A DNA stretch of 64,000 nt from Leclercia sp. AS011 (GTDB lineage Bacteria; Pseudomonadota; Gammaproteobacteria; Enterobacterales; Enterobacteriaceae), in contig NZ_JBBCMA010000001.1 in the NCBI RefSeq assembly GCF_037152535.1, positions 744,001 to 808,000 of the forward strand, written 5' to 3'. The notes beneath the pieces are model-generated. The model saw nothing but the letters and a program-made list of their open reading frames with translations. It searched no databases and was not told where the DNA came from. Numbering within the stretch: the stretch's first letter is position 1; each line of letters begins with the position of its first letter. The position numbers and the translations under genes are program-made. Of the stretch, positions 9,016 through 19,094 are shown in pieces.

Positions 9016-12000
9016 CACCGCAGGTGGTCGTTGCAACCCGATTTTCCTGTTCGCCCAAATGGATACAACACACAATGAACTCCGAGACCCAGATGAAGCC
9101 ACGCCAATACACGCTTAATACCGGTAAAACCCGTATCACCCTGCAGGCCGGGCAGACCAACATTCACAAGGCCGCGCCGGGTGAAACTTACCGGGTGCTC
9201 AAGCGCCAGGGCGAAGACGATCGGGAGAAGCTGGCCGATGACGTCGTGGCTTCGCGTCACGGACAAGATCTGCACCTGGACTATGCCGATGGCACCACCC
9301 TGACCCTGCAGGACTGGTTTACGCAGAGCGATACCAGCGTAACCCTGCCTGCTGATGGTACCTCTACACAGGTGATGACGCCCGGTAGCACCGAAGGGGC
9401 GGCGTTGGCCGACGGCAGTCATGTTTTCTATGCGCACGGTTCTCCGGATGCGCTGGCCAGCATGACCTCAGGCCACCCGGGGCTGGAAAGTCTCTTATCC
9501 GGCCTCCAGAATGGGTCGGTAGTGTCTGGCCATCCGATCACCTATCTGCCTCAATCGCACTCTTACGTGGGCTACCTTGCCGGCGCCCTCGGACTGGGGG
9601 GGGTGATCGGGGTTGCCGCGGCGAGTGGCCATAGTGGGAGTGACAATGGCAGCAAGCACGATAATGGTGGAGGAGAACCCGCTGTACAGAACGCCGTCGA
9701 GCTTAATTTTGTCGGGGGCCCGGCGCTCAGCACTAACGATTTGAATGTGGAAATTTATCAGGCCGATGGCAAAACGCTGATTGGCACGGGAACGCTGGGG
9801 CCCAACGGCTCGGTAACTGTGTCTGCTGGCAGTTACAGCGGCGTGGTGATTGTTAAGCTCGTCAACAGCGGCAGTGCTGCTGACTACATGGACGAAGCGA
9901 CTGGCGTGGGCAAAGACCTCTCTGCTCAACTCTGGAGCATGGGCGTGATCTCCGGCGATAACAGTACCCTCGTTCTCAATATTAACGTGTTGACCACCCT
10001 CGCATATCACAAAGCCCAGGAAGCCCTCGGCGGCACGACCGACAGTCCAGCCACCCTGAGCGCGACGCAGGTGGCTGACACCTCTGCCGCCATCAGCAGC
10101 CTGTTTGGTGTGGATGACATTCTGAACACCACGGTCGTCGCAACCAACGGCGGCAGCTATGATGCGACCGATGGCCTGAGTGCCGGTGAAAAATATGGCC
10201 TCCTGCTGGCGGCATTCTCCGGCGCGGAAGCCAACGCCGGCGCATCCACCCAGACCATCCTTGACGCCGTCACTGCTGGAATTACACTCGGCGGCAGTAG
10301 CGGTCTGTCCGATGAGGTGCAGTCGTTGCTGATTAAAGGCGCCGCGGCCGCCAGTGACACCTCCGGTGGTCTCAGTCACATTATTGACACCCATGCTCCT
10401 GTCTTCACCAGCGCCACTACGGCCAGCGTGGATGAGAACATCGGGGCAGGTCAGGTGGTGTGGACTGCTGTCGCGACCGACCCCAGCCAGTTTAGTTACA
10501 GCCTGAGCACCACCGGTGATAGCGGGCTGTTCAGCATCAATGCCTCCACCGGTGCGGTCACCCTGACCGGCAACCCGGATTTTGAGAGCAAAGCCAGCTA
10601 CAGCTTCACCGTTGTCGCCACCGATGCGGCGGGTAATGCCAGTAGTCAGACGGTTACGCTGGGGATCAACAACCTCGACGATGCCGCCCCGACCATCACC
10701 AGCGGCGCGACGGCCACGGCGATCGACGAAAACAGCGGCGCGGGTCAGGTGATTTACACCGCCACGGCCACCGACACGGCGGATATCAGCGGGGGCGTCA
10801 CCTTCTCGCTCAAGGCGGGCAGCGACGCGGGTCTGACCATCGACCCAATCACCGGTGCGGTCACCCTGACCGGCAATCCGGATTATGAGAGCAAGGCCAG
10901 CTACAGCTTCACCGTTGTCGCCACCGATGCGGCGGGCAATGCCAGCAGCCAGAAGGTGACCCTGGATATCAACAACCTCGACGAGGTTGCTCCAACCATC
11001 ACCAGCGGCGCGACGGCCACGGCGATCGACGAAAACAGCGGGGCGGGTCAGGTGATTTACACCGCCACGGCCACCGACACCGCGGATATCAGCAATGGTG
11101 TCACCTTCTCCCTGAAAGCGGGCAGCGACGCGGGCCTGACTATCGACCCAATCACCGGCGCGGTCAAACTGACCGGCAACCCGGATTATGAGAGCAAGGC
11201 CAGCTACAGCTTCACCGTTGTCGCCACCGATGCGGCCGGTCACGCCAGCAGCCAGAAGGTTACCCTGGGGATCAACAACCTCGATGAAGTCGCTCCGACC
11301 ATCACCAGCGGCACAACCGCCCCGGCGATCGACGAAAACAGCGGTGCAGGTCAGGTGATTTACACCGCCACGGCCACCGACACGGCGGATATCAGCAACG
11401 GCGTCACCTTCTCCCTGAAAGCGGGCAGCGACGCGGGTCTGACTATCGATCCGATCACCGGCGCGGTCACCCTGACCGGCAACCCGGATTTTGAGAGCAA
11501 GGCCAGCTACAGCTTTACCGTTGTCGCCACCGATGCGGCCGGTCACGCCAGCAGCCAGAAGGTGACCCTGGGGATCAACAACCTTGATGAGGTTGCCCCG
11601 ACCATCACCAGCGGCGCAACGGCCACGGCGATCGACGAGAACAGCGGGGCGGGTCAGGTGATTTACACCGCCACGGCCACCGACACCGCGGATATCAGCA
11701 ATGGTGTCACCTTCTCCCTGAAAGCGGGCAGCGACGCGGGCCTGACCATCGACCCGATCACCGGCGCGGTCACCCTGACCGGCAATCCGGACTTTGAGAG
11801 CAAGGCCAGCTACAGCTTCACCGTTGTCGCCACCGATGCGGCCGGTCACGCCAGCAGCCAGAAGGTTACCCTGGGGATCAACAACCTCGATGAGGTTGCC
11901 CCGACCATCACCAGCGGCGCAACGGCCACGGCGATCAACGAGAACAGCGGTGCGGGTCAGGTGATCTATACCGCCACGGCCACCGACACCGCGGATATCA

Positions 12001-15000
12001 GCGGGGGCGTCACCTTCTCGCTCAAGGCAGGCAGCGACGCGGGTCTGACCATCGACCCAATCACCGGCGCGGTCAAACTGACCGGCAATCCGGACTTTGA
12101 GAGCAAGGCCAGCTACAGCTTCACCGTTGTCGCCACCGATGCGGCCGGTCACGCCAGCAGCAAGGCGGTCACGCTGGGGATCAACAACCTCGATGAAGTC
12201 GCCCCGACCATCACCAGCGGCACAACCGCCCCGGCGATCGACGAAAACAGCGGGGCGGGTCAGGTGATTTACACCGCCACGGCCACCGACACCGCGGATA
12301 TCAGCAATGGCGTCACCTTCTCGCTCAAGGCGGGCAGCGACGCGGGTCTGACTATCGATCCGATCACCGGTGCGGTCAAACTGACCGGCAATCCGGATTA
12401 TGAGAGCAAAGCCAGCTACAGCTTTACCGTTGTCGCCACCGATGCGGCGGGCAATGCCAGCAGCCAGAAGGTAACGCTGGATATCAACAACCTCGATGAG
12501 GTTGCCCCGACCATCACCAGCGGCGCGACGGCCACGGCGATCGATGAAAATAGCGGCGCGGGTCAGGTGATTTACACCGCCTCGGCCACCGACACCGCGG
12601 ATATCAGCGGGGGCGTTACCTTCTCGCTCAAGGCGGGCAGCGACGCGGGCCTGACTATCGATCCGATCACCGGTGCGGTCACCCTGACCGGCAATCCGGA
12701 TTATGAGAGCAAGGCCAGCTACAGCTTCACCGTTGTCGCCACCGATGCGGCCGGTCACGCCAGCAGCCAGAAGGTTACCCTGGGGATCAACAACCTCGAT
12801 GAAGTCGCTCCGACCATCACCAGCGGCACAACCGCCCCGGCGATCGACGAAAACAGCGGTGCAGGTCAGGTGATTTACACCGCCACGGCCACCGACACCG
12901 CGGATATCAGCAACGGCGTCACCTTCTCCCTGAAAGCGGGCAGCGACGCGGGTCTGACTATCGACCCAATCACCGGCGCGGTCACCCTGACCGGCAATCC
13001 GGACTTTGAGAGCAAAGCCAGCTACAGTTTCACCGTTGTCGCTACCGATGCGGCCGGTCACGCCAGCAGCCAGAAGGTTACCCTGGGGATCAACAACCTC
13101 GATGAGGTCGCCCCGACCATCATCAGCGGCGCGACGGCCACGGCGATCGACGAAAACAGCGGCGCGGGTCAGGTGATCTACACCGCCACGGCCACCGACA
13201 CCGCGGATATCAGCAACGGCGTCACCTTCTCGCTCAAGGCGGGCAGCGACGCGGGCCTGACTATCGATCCGATCACCGGTGCGGTCACCCTGACCGGCAA
13301 TCCAGATTATGAGAGCAAGGCCAGCTACAGCTTCACCGTTGTCGCCACCGATGCGGCGGGCAATGCCAGCAGCCAGAAGGTGACCCTGGATATCAACAAC
13401 CTCGACGAGGTCGCCCCGACCATCACCAGCGGCGCGACGGCCACGGCGATCAACGAAAACAGCGGGGCGGGTCAGGTGATTTACACCGCCACGGCCACCG
13501 ACACGGCGGATATCAGCGGGGGCGTCACCTTCTCGCTCAAGGCGGGCAGCGACGCGGGTCTGACCATCGACCCAATCACCGGTGCGGTCACCCTGACCGG
13601 CAATCCGGATTATGAGAGCAAGGCCAGCTACAGCTTTACCGTTGTCGCCACCGATGCGGCGGGCAATGCCAGTAGTCAGACGGTTACGCTGGGTATCAAC
13701 AACCTTGATGAGGTTGCCCCGACCATCACCAGCGGCGCGACGGCCACGGCGATCGACGAGAACAGCGGGGCGGGTCAGGTGATTTACACCGCCACGGCCA
13801 CCGACACGGCGGATATCAGCAACGGCGTCACCTTCTCCCTCAAGGCGGGCAGCGACGCGGGTCTGACCATCGACCCGCTCACCGGTGCGGTCACGCTGAT
13901 CGCCAACCCGGATTTTGAGAGCAAAGCCAGCTACAGCTTTACCGTTGTTGCCACTGACGCTGCGGGTCACGCAACCTCGCAGACCGTTACCGTCAATGTC
14001 ACCGATGTGGACGAAATCGCACCGACTGTCACCCTCGACGGCAGCTCGTCGGGGCCAGTAATGTTAAGCCCGGCGACCTACTCGACTTACCCCAACGGTT
14101 TTGACACCACCGCGCTGGGTGACGGCAGCTTCCTGGTGACATGGGCAGGCAACAACAATGGCAGCTACGGGATCTATGCGCAGCGCCTTACCGCTCAGGG
14201 TGTGGCGCTGGGTGAACCGGTACAGCTCGCATCAGGTGCGACCAACACGATCTACAACTGGTCAGACAGTGTTGTCAGCGTGACGGCCATTAATGATGCC
14301 GGGGCTTACGCCGTGGCCTGGATCGGCCAGGACGATGGCAGCAATGACACCAGCATTTATACACAGTTGTTCAACGCTGACGGCATCTCATTATCCGCAG
14401 CCGTGAAACTTGATGGGTTCGCTTCTGCGCAGGACATCGCTCCGCAGATCGCGACGCTGGCCGATGGCGGCTATATCGTGACCTGGTACATTAGCGGCGG
14501 CGACGGCATCTACGTGCAGCGCTTTGACAATACTGGTGTTGCAGTGAGCAACACCCTGCCACTGGCTGTGCCTGGCTCTTATAGCAATGCCAGCCCGCAG
14601 ATCACCGTGCTGGACAACGGCGGCTACGTGGTGACCTGGCAGGCCTATACCTCCGGCGATTACCACATCTACGTGCAGCAGTTCGACGCTACCGGCACTG
14701 GTTCCTCCCCGGTGGTGCTGGATGGCATCACAGGAAACAGTTCCAGCTACGAAACCCAGCCGCAGATCACGGCGCTGACTGGCGGCGGCTATGTCGTCAC
14801 CTGGTCGGGCTTCGACTACAACAGCTCGAATTACGACAGCAGCACCTGGGTGCAGCAGTTCGATGCCACTGGCGCTAAAGTCGGCACCGCCGTCGAACTG
14901 GACGGCTTGAGCAACGGCAGTAACGGTGGCAACTATACCTATCCGTATGTTGCAGCGCTTGCCGACGGTGGCTACGCCATCACCTGGATGGAATACGACA

Positions 15001-18000
15001 CCACCAACGGCTCCTGGGATTACACTGTCTATGTGCAGCAGTTCACTGCGGGTGGCAGCAAAGTGGGCGCTGCCGTGCAACTGGATGCACCGCACAACAA
15101 TACGAGCAATAACTACGACGAAAACCCGCGCATCACGGCGCTGGGCGATGGCGGCTACGTCGTCACCTGGATGGGTAATAACGGCTCAAGCCCGGACATC
15201 TATGTGCAGAAATTCAATGCCAGCGGTGTCGCGGTAGGCGATATCGTGCGTATGGAAGCTTCCGGCGGCGCGATTGACCAGTTCCCACAGGTCACCGCCG
15301 TCGGTGTAGACGGCGAATATATGGTGACCTGGTACGCATTCAATCCTGCCAGCGGTATGTTTGACTTCCGCCTCTACGTGCAGAAATTTAATGCCGACGG
15401 CAGCACCTACGAAAACCTCGTCGTGCTGAATCATGACGGTCACGCCACCGTGCAAAGCAGCGAAAGCGGCACCGTCTACCTCGTCAACGACAATGTGGTG
15501 GTTAGTCAGCTCAGCGACATTACCGGCGCCGCCAGCGATAAGTGGGCTAGCACTGTTGTCGCAGCAAATACTCCTGCAGCGATCTCCGCTGCCAACCTCG
15601 CTGAAGGCACCTACCATGCCTGGGCTGTTGATGCGGCAGGTAATATGTCCGTCATTTCCGGCAGCAGCGTGATGGTGGACAACACCGTGCCGGTCTTTAC
15701 CAGCGCGACCACCGCTGCCGACATTACGGACAGCACCGTCGCTGGCGACAGGGTCTACACTGCTGCCGCCACCGACGCGCACGGCGTCACCTATAGCCTG
15801 GACGACACCGCGCACTTCCGAATCAACGCCAGCACTGGCGTCGTGACGCTGATTTCCAGCCCGGGCCAAGCCAGCGGTGCGCAATTTATTGTCACCGCCA
15901 CCGACGCTGCCGGCAATCAGACCACCCAGACCGTGACCTACAACGTCGTCGACACCACGCCGCCAGGCGTCACGCTCGTCAGCGACGCGGATGGCGTGGA
16001 GCACAACGGCCAGACTATTATCGTGCAGAGCTCCGAGGCGGGTACGGTATACCTGGTCAGCGACAGCGTGACGGTGACGGATCTGAACAGCCTGATCAAC
16101 GCTGCCGACAACCTGGCGAACAGCGTTGCCGTCACGGCTAACGCCGGCACCGTGCTGGCGCTGAACGGCCTTGACGAAGGGACTTACCACGCTTACGCCG
16201 TGGACGCGTCCGGCAATGTTTCCGCAATCTCCGGCAGCAGCGTGATCGTGGACAACACCGCGCCCGTCATCTTAAGCGGCGCCACCGGCACCACCCTCAC
16301 CAGCGGCGCAGCGGCGGGCACCCCGGTGTACGACGCCAACGCCAGCGATGCCCACGCCATCACCTACAGCCTGGACCCGGATAGCCTCGGCTTGTTCAAC
16401 ATCAACGCCACCACCGGTGTCGTTACGCTGAACAGCTCTGCCGTCGCCGGTAGCTACAACTTCATCGTGACCGCCACCGATGCGGCGGGTAACCACAGCA
16501 GCCAGACCGTTACCGTTGAGGTAGCAGTCGGTAACAACCTTGATGGCAGCGCGATGGTTTCGGGCAGCACCACCGACACCGCCACCGAGATGACCGTCAA
16601 CGTCGGTCTTGAGAAGCTGAGTAACGGCTACACGGTCGTCGAGTACATGAGACAGACCGGCGGCGACAATCTCACCTGGGATCCGACCGGCGCGCTGTAC
16701 GACGGCGTCGTCAGGGTGCTGGACGCGAGCAATAACGTCGTCAAGACCCTGGATATCAGCGTTCCTGCTGGCTACACCATGCTGGATACGCAGATCAAGG
16801 CGTTGGCCAACGGCGGCTTCGTCGTGGCCTGGTCGCAGGTGGATACCCTTAACTGGAATGACTATAGCGTCCACTACGCTATCTATGACAATAGCGGCAA
16901 CCTGCAATCCAGCGACACGCTGGCGTCGCCGGGATCCGGTGTCACCATTGCCGCGCAGAGCAGTGCGAATGGCGGTGATTTCGCGATCGCCTACCAGACG
17001 ATGGGCCCAGGGACCGACCAGCAGGAAGCCATCTCTGTCTTCCACTACAACGGCAGCGGATCCAGTTTCACACCGGGCACGCAGACCCTGATCGGCGGCA
17101 ACAGCGCGAGTCAAAACTTCGGCGGCGTCGCCAGCCCGGCAGTTCAGTTGCTGAAATTCCAGCTGACACCAGGTGTGCTGACGGCACTGAGCGATGGTAG
17201 CTATGTCCTGGCCTCCGAGGTCTACGACTGGATAGGCACGCCGGGTCAGGCCGCGACAAGTACGCCTATCGGTGCCTTTATCTTCAAGCTCGACGCCACC
17301 GGCACGCTGGCCAATTTCGACAGCGGCACCACCTGGGCGCGCGTTAACTGGAATGACGAGCAGGGCTCTCCGACCAACGTCATTGCTTTCGACGGCGGTT
17401 TTGCCGTCTTTAGCCAGGAATACCGCTCCGCGACCTGGGAAGTCACGCTCTACAACAACAACGGGACGCTGATCACCACCAACATCCAGAGCAATACCGT
17501 TTACGGCATGGGGAGCCAGAGCTATCACGCCGTGGACGTTGGCGCGATGGACAAAACGCTCCATGACGAGTTGGCGTGGATCGGCAACGGCTCTGTAGCG
17601 GCATCGGCTACGGCCTATGACAACGGCACCGATCTGGTGTTTGTGTTCCCTGACGGCAACGGCGGCCTGAGCCAGGTCACCCTCTCCAAAACCACCGGCG
17701 AGCTGACCAGTGCCGTGACCGACAGTGGTATCACGGTGCCTCAGGGCGGGCAGCTGTATAACCCGCGAATCGTCTCCGATGGCGCAGGGGGCTATGACAT
17801 CACCTATTCTGTGCTGTTTGATTCCGATACCAGCGATGGTGGCAAAAGCGGCTACGCAGTCGGTGGTATCTACCAGATTGGCCTGACTGCGCCTGCGGCA
17901 CCGACAGTGACCGATGCCCATATCGCCATCACCTCCATGCCAGGTGGCGCAGACGGCAATACCTACAAGGTCGGCGACACCGTTACCGCCGTGTGGGACA

Positions 18001-19094
18001 ACTCGGCCAGCGGCGATGCCAATACCAGCACCGTGACCAGCGTCACCATGGATTTCAGCCAGTTTGGTGCCAGCACGCCGACGACCGCCTGGGACGACGG
18101 CACCCACGGGGATGCCATCGCGGGCGATGGGAAATACACGGCGCAATACACCCTCACCGCCGGTGCCATTAACAACGTAGACAGTCGTAACGTCGCCGTC
18201 ACGGTCACCACGGCGAACCACGGCATGGCGACTACGGCGGACAGCACCGGACTGACGGTAGACAACACTGCACCTGTGCTCACCGGCAGCACGCCGCAGG
18301 ACAACGGCTTCAGCGTTGCCGCAGGCGATAACCTGACGCTGACCTTCAGCGAGAACGTGCTGGCCGGCAGCGGCCATATCACCCTCGTTAATGAGAGCAA
18401 CAGCAGTCTGAACAAGGTTATCGACATCACTGACAGTTCGCAGATCAGCATCAGCGGCAACACGGTGACGGTTAACCCGACAACGGATCTGGCGGCTGGC
18501 GCAAACTACCACGTCCAAATCGACAGCACCGCGCTGCATGACACGGCGGGAAATAACTATGCCGGTATCAGCACCTCGACGGGTCTGAACTTCACCACGG
18601 CGTCTGCCGGGATGGGGGATCCGTCCATCGTTGTGTTCGATCTGACAACGGGCCAAAGCTCCGATCACAACGGGCGCGTCTTTGATGCCAATATCTCGTA
18701 TACCCTCTATATCCAGATCGCCAGCAATTATGGCCCGCTGGTTGGGCTGGATAGCAATGAGATGTGGTCGGGTGCGCAGAATCTGGGTCTGGACGACAAG
18801 ATTGTGCTGGTGGGCACGGGCAGCGATGTTCGGGGACAGTATGGCGACCCAGTAATGGATATGAATCACGGTGGGAATGCCGTTAACTGGCTGGCGGGGT
18901 TCTCTATTTCGTTTTCTTCTTACAACGTCGCCGGCGTTGACGCAAACGGCCAGTTCACTCGTGGAGGTAATAATGTGGATCTCTGGAACGGCAACTGGAC
19001 AGTAAACCCGAATGGGGACAATACGTTTGCTCAGGCCTATCTGCCGGCGATGCCTGCAGGCATCCTCACCTCGCAAGGGCTGGCGATGCCATGA
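9012..19094 (+). CDS. Giant cadherin-like type I-secreted adhesin, 3,360 residues
   Basis: Predicted surface adhesin and biofilm-type protein exported by the preceding trio. Order by residue: N-terminal BapA-prefix-like domain (~25-180, with DLHLDYADGTTLTLQDWF); Gly/Ala-rich hydrophobic segment (~185-206); a domain with TTLAYHKAQEAL and SAGEKYGLLLAAFSG (~230-455); one divergent cadherin-like unit (~460-557); eleven 101-residue cadherin-like repeats (558-1668); a propeller-like region of recurring DGGYVVTW...IYVQQFDATG units (~1669-2137); two Ig-like/cadherin-like pairs (~2138-2510); a second propeller-like region; a Big_5-like domain; and an unrecognised C-terminus that should hold the secretion signal. 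No RTX nonapeptides were found. The start at 9012 is coupled to hlyD by ATGA with AGGAG; ATGs at 9075 and 9093 are alternatives that fit the family N-terminus better. The gene overlaps the sulfotransferase gene by 4 bases. Confidence 0.9.
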   Translation: MTPQVVVATRFSCSPKWIQHTMNSETQMKPRQYTLNTGKTRITLQAGQTNIHKAAPGETYRVLKRQGEDDREKLADDVVASRHGQDLHLDYADGTTLTLQDWFTQSDTSVTLPADGTSTQVMTPGSTEGAALADGSHVFYAHGSPDALASMTSGHPGLESLLSGLQNGSVVSGHPITYLPQSHSYVGYLAGALGLGGVIGVAAASGHSGSDNGSKHDNGGGEPAVQNAVELNFVGGPALSTNDLNVEIYQADGKTLIGTGTLGPNGSVTVSAGSYSGVVIVKLVNSGSAADYMDEATGVGKDLSAQLWSMGVISGDNSTLVLNINVLTTLAYHKAQEALGGTTDSPATLSATQVADTSAAISSLFGVDDILNTTVVATNGGSYDATDGLSAGEKYGLLLAAFSGAEANAGASTQTILDAVTAGITLGGSSGLSDEVQSLLIKGAAAASDTSGGLSHIIDTHAPVFTSATTASVDENIGAGQVVWTAVATDPSQFSYSLSTTGDSGLFSINASTGAVTLTGNPDFESKASYSFTVVATDAAGNASSQTVTLGINNLDDAAPTITSGATATAIDENSGAGQVIYTATATDTADISGGVTFSLKAGSDAGLTIDPITGAVTLTGNPDYESKASYSFTVVATDAAGNASSQKVTLDINNLDEVAPTITSGATATAIDENSGAGQVIYTATATDTADISNGVTFSLKAGSDAGLTIDPITGAVKLTGNPDYESKASYSFTVVATDAAGHASSQKVTLGINNLDEVAPTITSGTTAPAIDENSGAGQVIYTATATDTADISNGVTFSLKAGSDAGLTIDPITGAVTLTGNPDFESKASYSFTVVATDAAGHASSQKVTLGINNLDEVAPTITSGATATAIDENSGAGQVIYTATATDTADISNGVTFSLKAGSDAGLTIDPITGAVTLTGNPDFESKASYSFTVVATDAAGHASSQKVTLGINNLDEVAPTITSGATATAINENSGAGQVIYTATATDTADISGGVTFSLKAGSDAGLTIDPITGAVKLTGNPDFESKASYSFTVVATDAAGHASSKAVTLGINNLDEVAPTITSGTTAPAIDENSGAGQVIYTATATDTADISNGVTFSLKAGSDAGLTIDPITGAVKLTGNPDYESKASYSFTVVATDAAGNASSQKVTLDINNLDEVAPTITSGATATAIDENSGAGQVIYTASATDTADISGGVTFSLKAGSDAGLTIDPITGAVTLTGNPDYESKASYSFTVVATDAAGHASSQKVTLGINNLDEVAPTITSGTTAPAIDENSGAGQVIYTATATDTADISNGVTFSLKAGSDAGLTIDPITGAVTLTGNPDFESKASYSFTVVATDAAGHASSQKVTLGINNLDEVAPTIISGATATAIDENSGAGQVIYTATATDTADISNGVTFSLKAGSDAGLTIDPITGAVTLTGNPDYESKASYSFTVVATDAAGNASSQKVTLDINNLDEVAPTITSGATATAINENSGAGQVIYTATATDTADISGGVTFSLKAGSDAGLTIDPITGAVTLTGNPDYESKASYSFTVVATDAAGNASSQTVTLGINNLDEVAPTITSGATATAIDENSGAGQVIYTATATDTADISNGVTFSLKAGSDAGLTIDPLTGAVTLIANPDFESKASYSFTVVATDAAGHATSQTVTVNVTDVDEIAPTVTLDGSSSGPVMLSPATYSTYPNGFDTTALGDGSFLVTWAGNNNGSYGIYAQRLTAQGVALGEPVQLASGATNTIYNWSDSVVSVTAINDAGAYAVAWIGQDDGSNDTSIYTQLFNADGISLSAAVKLDGFASAQDIAPQIATLADGGYIVTWYISGGDGIYVQRFDNTGVAVSNTLPLAVPGSYSNASPQITVLDNGGYVVTWQAYTSGDYHIYVQQFDATGTGSSPVVLDGITGNSSSYETQPQITALTGGGYVVTWSGFDYNSSNYDSSTWVQQFDATGAKVGTAVELDGLSNGSNGGNYTYPYVAALADGGYAITWMEYDTTNGSWDYTVYVQQFTAGGSKVGAAVQLDAPHNNTSNNYDENPRITALGDGGYVVTWMGNNGSSPDIYVQKFNASGVAVGDIVRMEASGGAIDQFPQVTAVGVDGEYMVTWYAFNPASGMFDFRLYVQKFNADGSTYENLVVLNHDGHATVQSSESGTVYLVNDNVVVSQLSDITGAASDKWASTVVAANTPAAISAANLAEGTYHAWAVDAAGNMSVISGSSVMVDNTVPVFTSATTAADITDSTVAGDRVYTAAATDAHGVTYSLDDTAHFRINASTGVVTLISSPGQASGAQFIVTATDAAGNQTTQTVTYNVVDTTPPGVTLVSDADGVEHNGQTIIVQSSEAGTVYLVSDSVTVTDLNSLINAADNLANSVAVTANAGTVLALNGLDEGTYHAYAVDASGNVSAISGSSVIVDNTAPVILSGATGTTLTSGAAAGTPVYDANASDAHAITYSLDPDSLGLFNINATTGVVTLNSSAVAGSYNFIVTATDAAGNHSSQTVTVEVAVGNNLDGSAMVSGSTTDTATEMTVNVGLEKLSNGYTVVEYMRQTGGDNLTWDPTGALYDGVVRVLDASNNVVKTLDISVPAGYTMLDTQIKALANGGFVVAWSQVDTLNWNDYSVHYAIYDNSGNLQSSDTLASPGSGVTIAAQSSANGGDFAIAYQTMGPGTDQQEAISVFHYNGSGSSFTPGTQTLIGGNSASQNFGGVASPAVQLLKFQLTPGVLTALSDGSYVLASEVYDWIGTPGQAATSTPIGAFIFKLDATGTLANFDSGTTWARVNWNDEQGSPTNVIAFDGGFAVFSQEYRSATWEVTLYNNNGTLITTNIQSNTVYGMGSQSYHAVDVGAMDKTLHDELAWIGNGSVAASATAYDNGTDLVFVFPDGNGGLSQVTLSKTTGELTSAVTDSGITVPQGGQLYNPRIVSDGAGGYDITYSVLFDSDTSDGGKSGYAVGGIYQIGLTAPAAPTVTDAHIAITSMPGGADGNTYKVGDTVTAVWDNSASGDANTSTVTSVTMDFSQFGASTPTTAWDDGTHGDAIAGDGKYTAQYTLTAGAINNVDSRNVAVTVTTANHGMATTADSTGLTVDNTAPVLTGSTPQDNGFSVAAGDNLTLTFSENVLAGSGHITLVNESNSSLNKVIDITDSSQISISGNTVTVNPTTDLAAGANYHVQIDSTALHDTAGNNYAGISTSTGLNFTTASAGMGDPSIVVFDLTTGQSSDHNGRVFDANISYTLYIQIASNYGPLVGLDSNEMWSGAQNLGLDDKIVLVGTGSDVRGQYGDPVMDMNHGGNAVNWLAGFSISFSSYNVAGVDANGQFTRGGNNVDLWNGNWTVNPNGDNTFAQAYLPAMPAGILTSQGLAMP
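10683..14015 (+). repeat. Eleven in-frame tandem repeats of 303 bp (101 aa, cadherin-like)
   Basis: Units start at 10683, 10986, 11289, 11592, 11895, 12198, 12501, 12804, 13107, 13410 and 13713, with no insertion or deletion. Each runs from V/A-APTI through AIDENSGAGQVIYTATATD, GSDAGLTIDPITGAV and SYSFTVVATDAAG to INNLDE. The ENSGAGQ, ATD and NNLDE-AP positions correspond to the calcium-binding motifs of cadherin domains. Variation is confined to a few switch positions (ATATA/TTAPA, IDE/INE, SNGV/SGGV, VTL/VKL, DY/DF, NASS/HASS). The last copy is the most divergent (DPLTGAVTLIANPDF, VNVTDVDE). A divergent twelfth unit precedes the array at about 10390-10682. Confidence 0.97.

Noticed and set aside
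9495..13970. A 1,491-codon open frame on the minus strand opposite the adhesin repeats
   Set aside because: It is a periodic shadow of the GC-rich repeats (recurring RRIGGDNGEAVAG-like units), has no ribosome binding site, and the plus strand carries the clear cadherin-like domains.
10683..14015. Tandem repeats as a possible CRISPR array
   Set aside because: Units are 303 bp, contiguous, in frame and coding; there are no short repeats with unique spacers.
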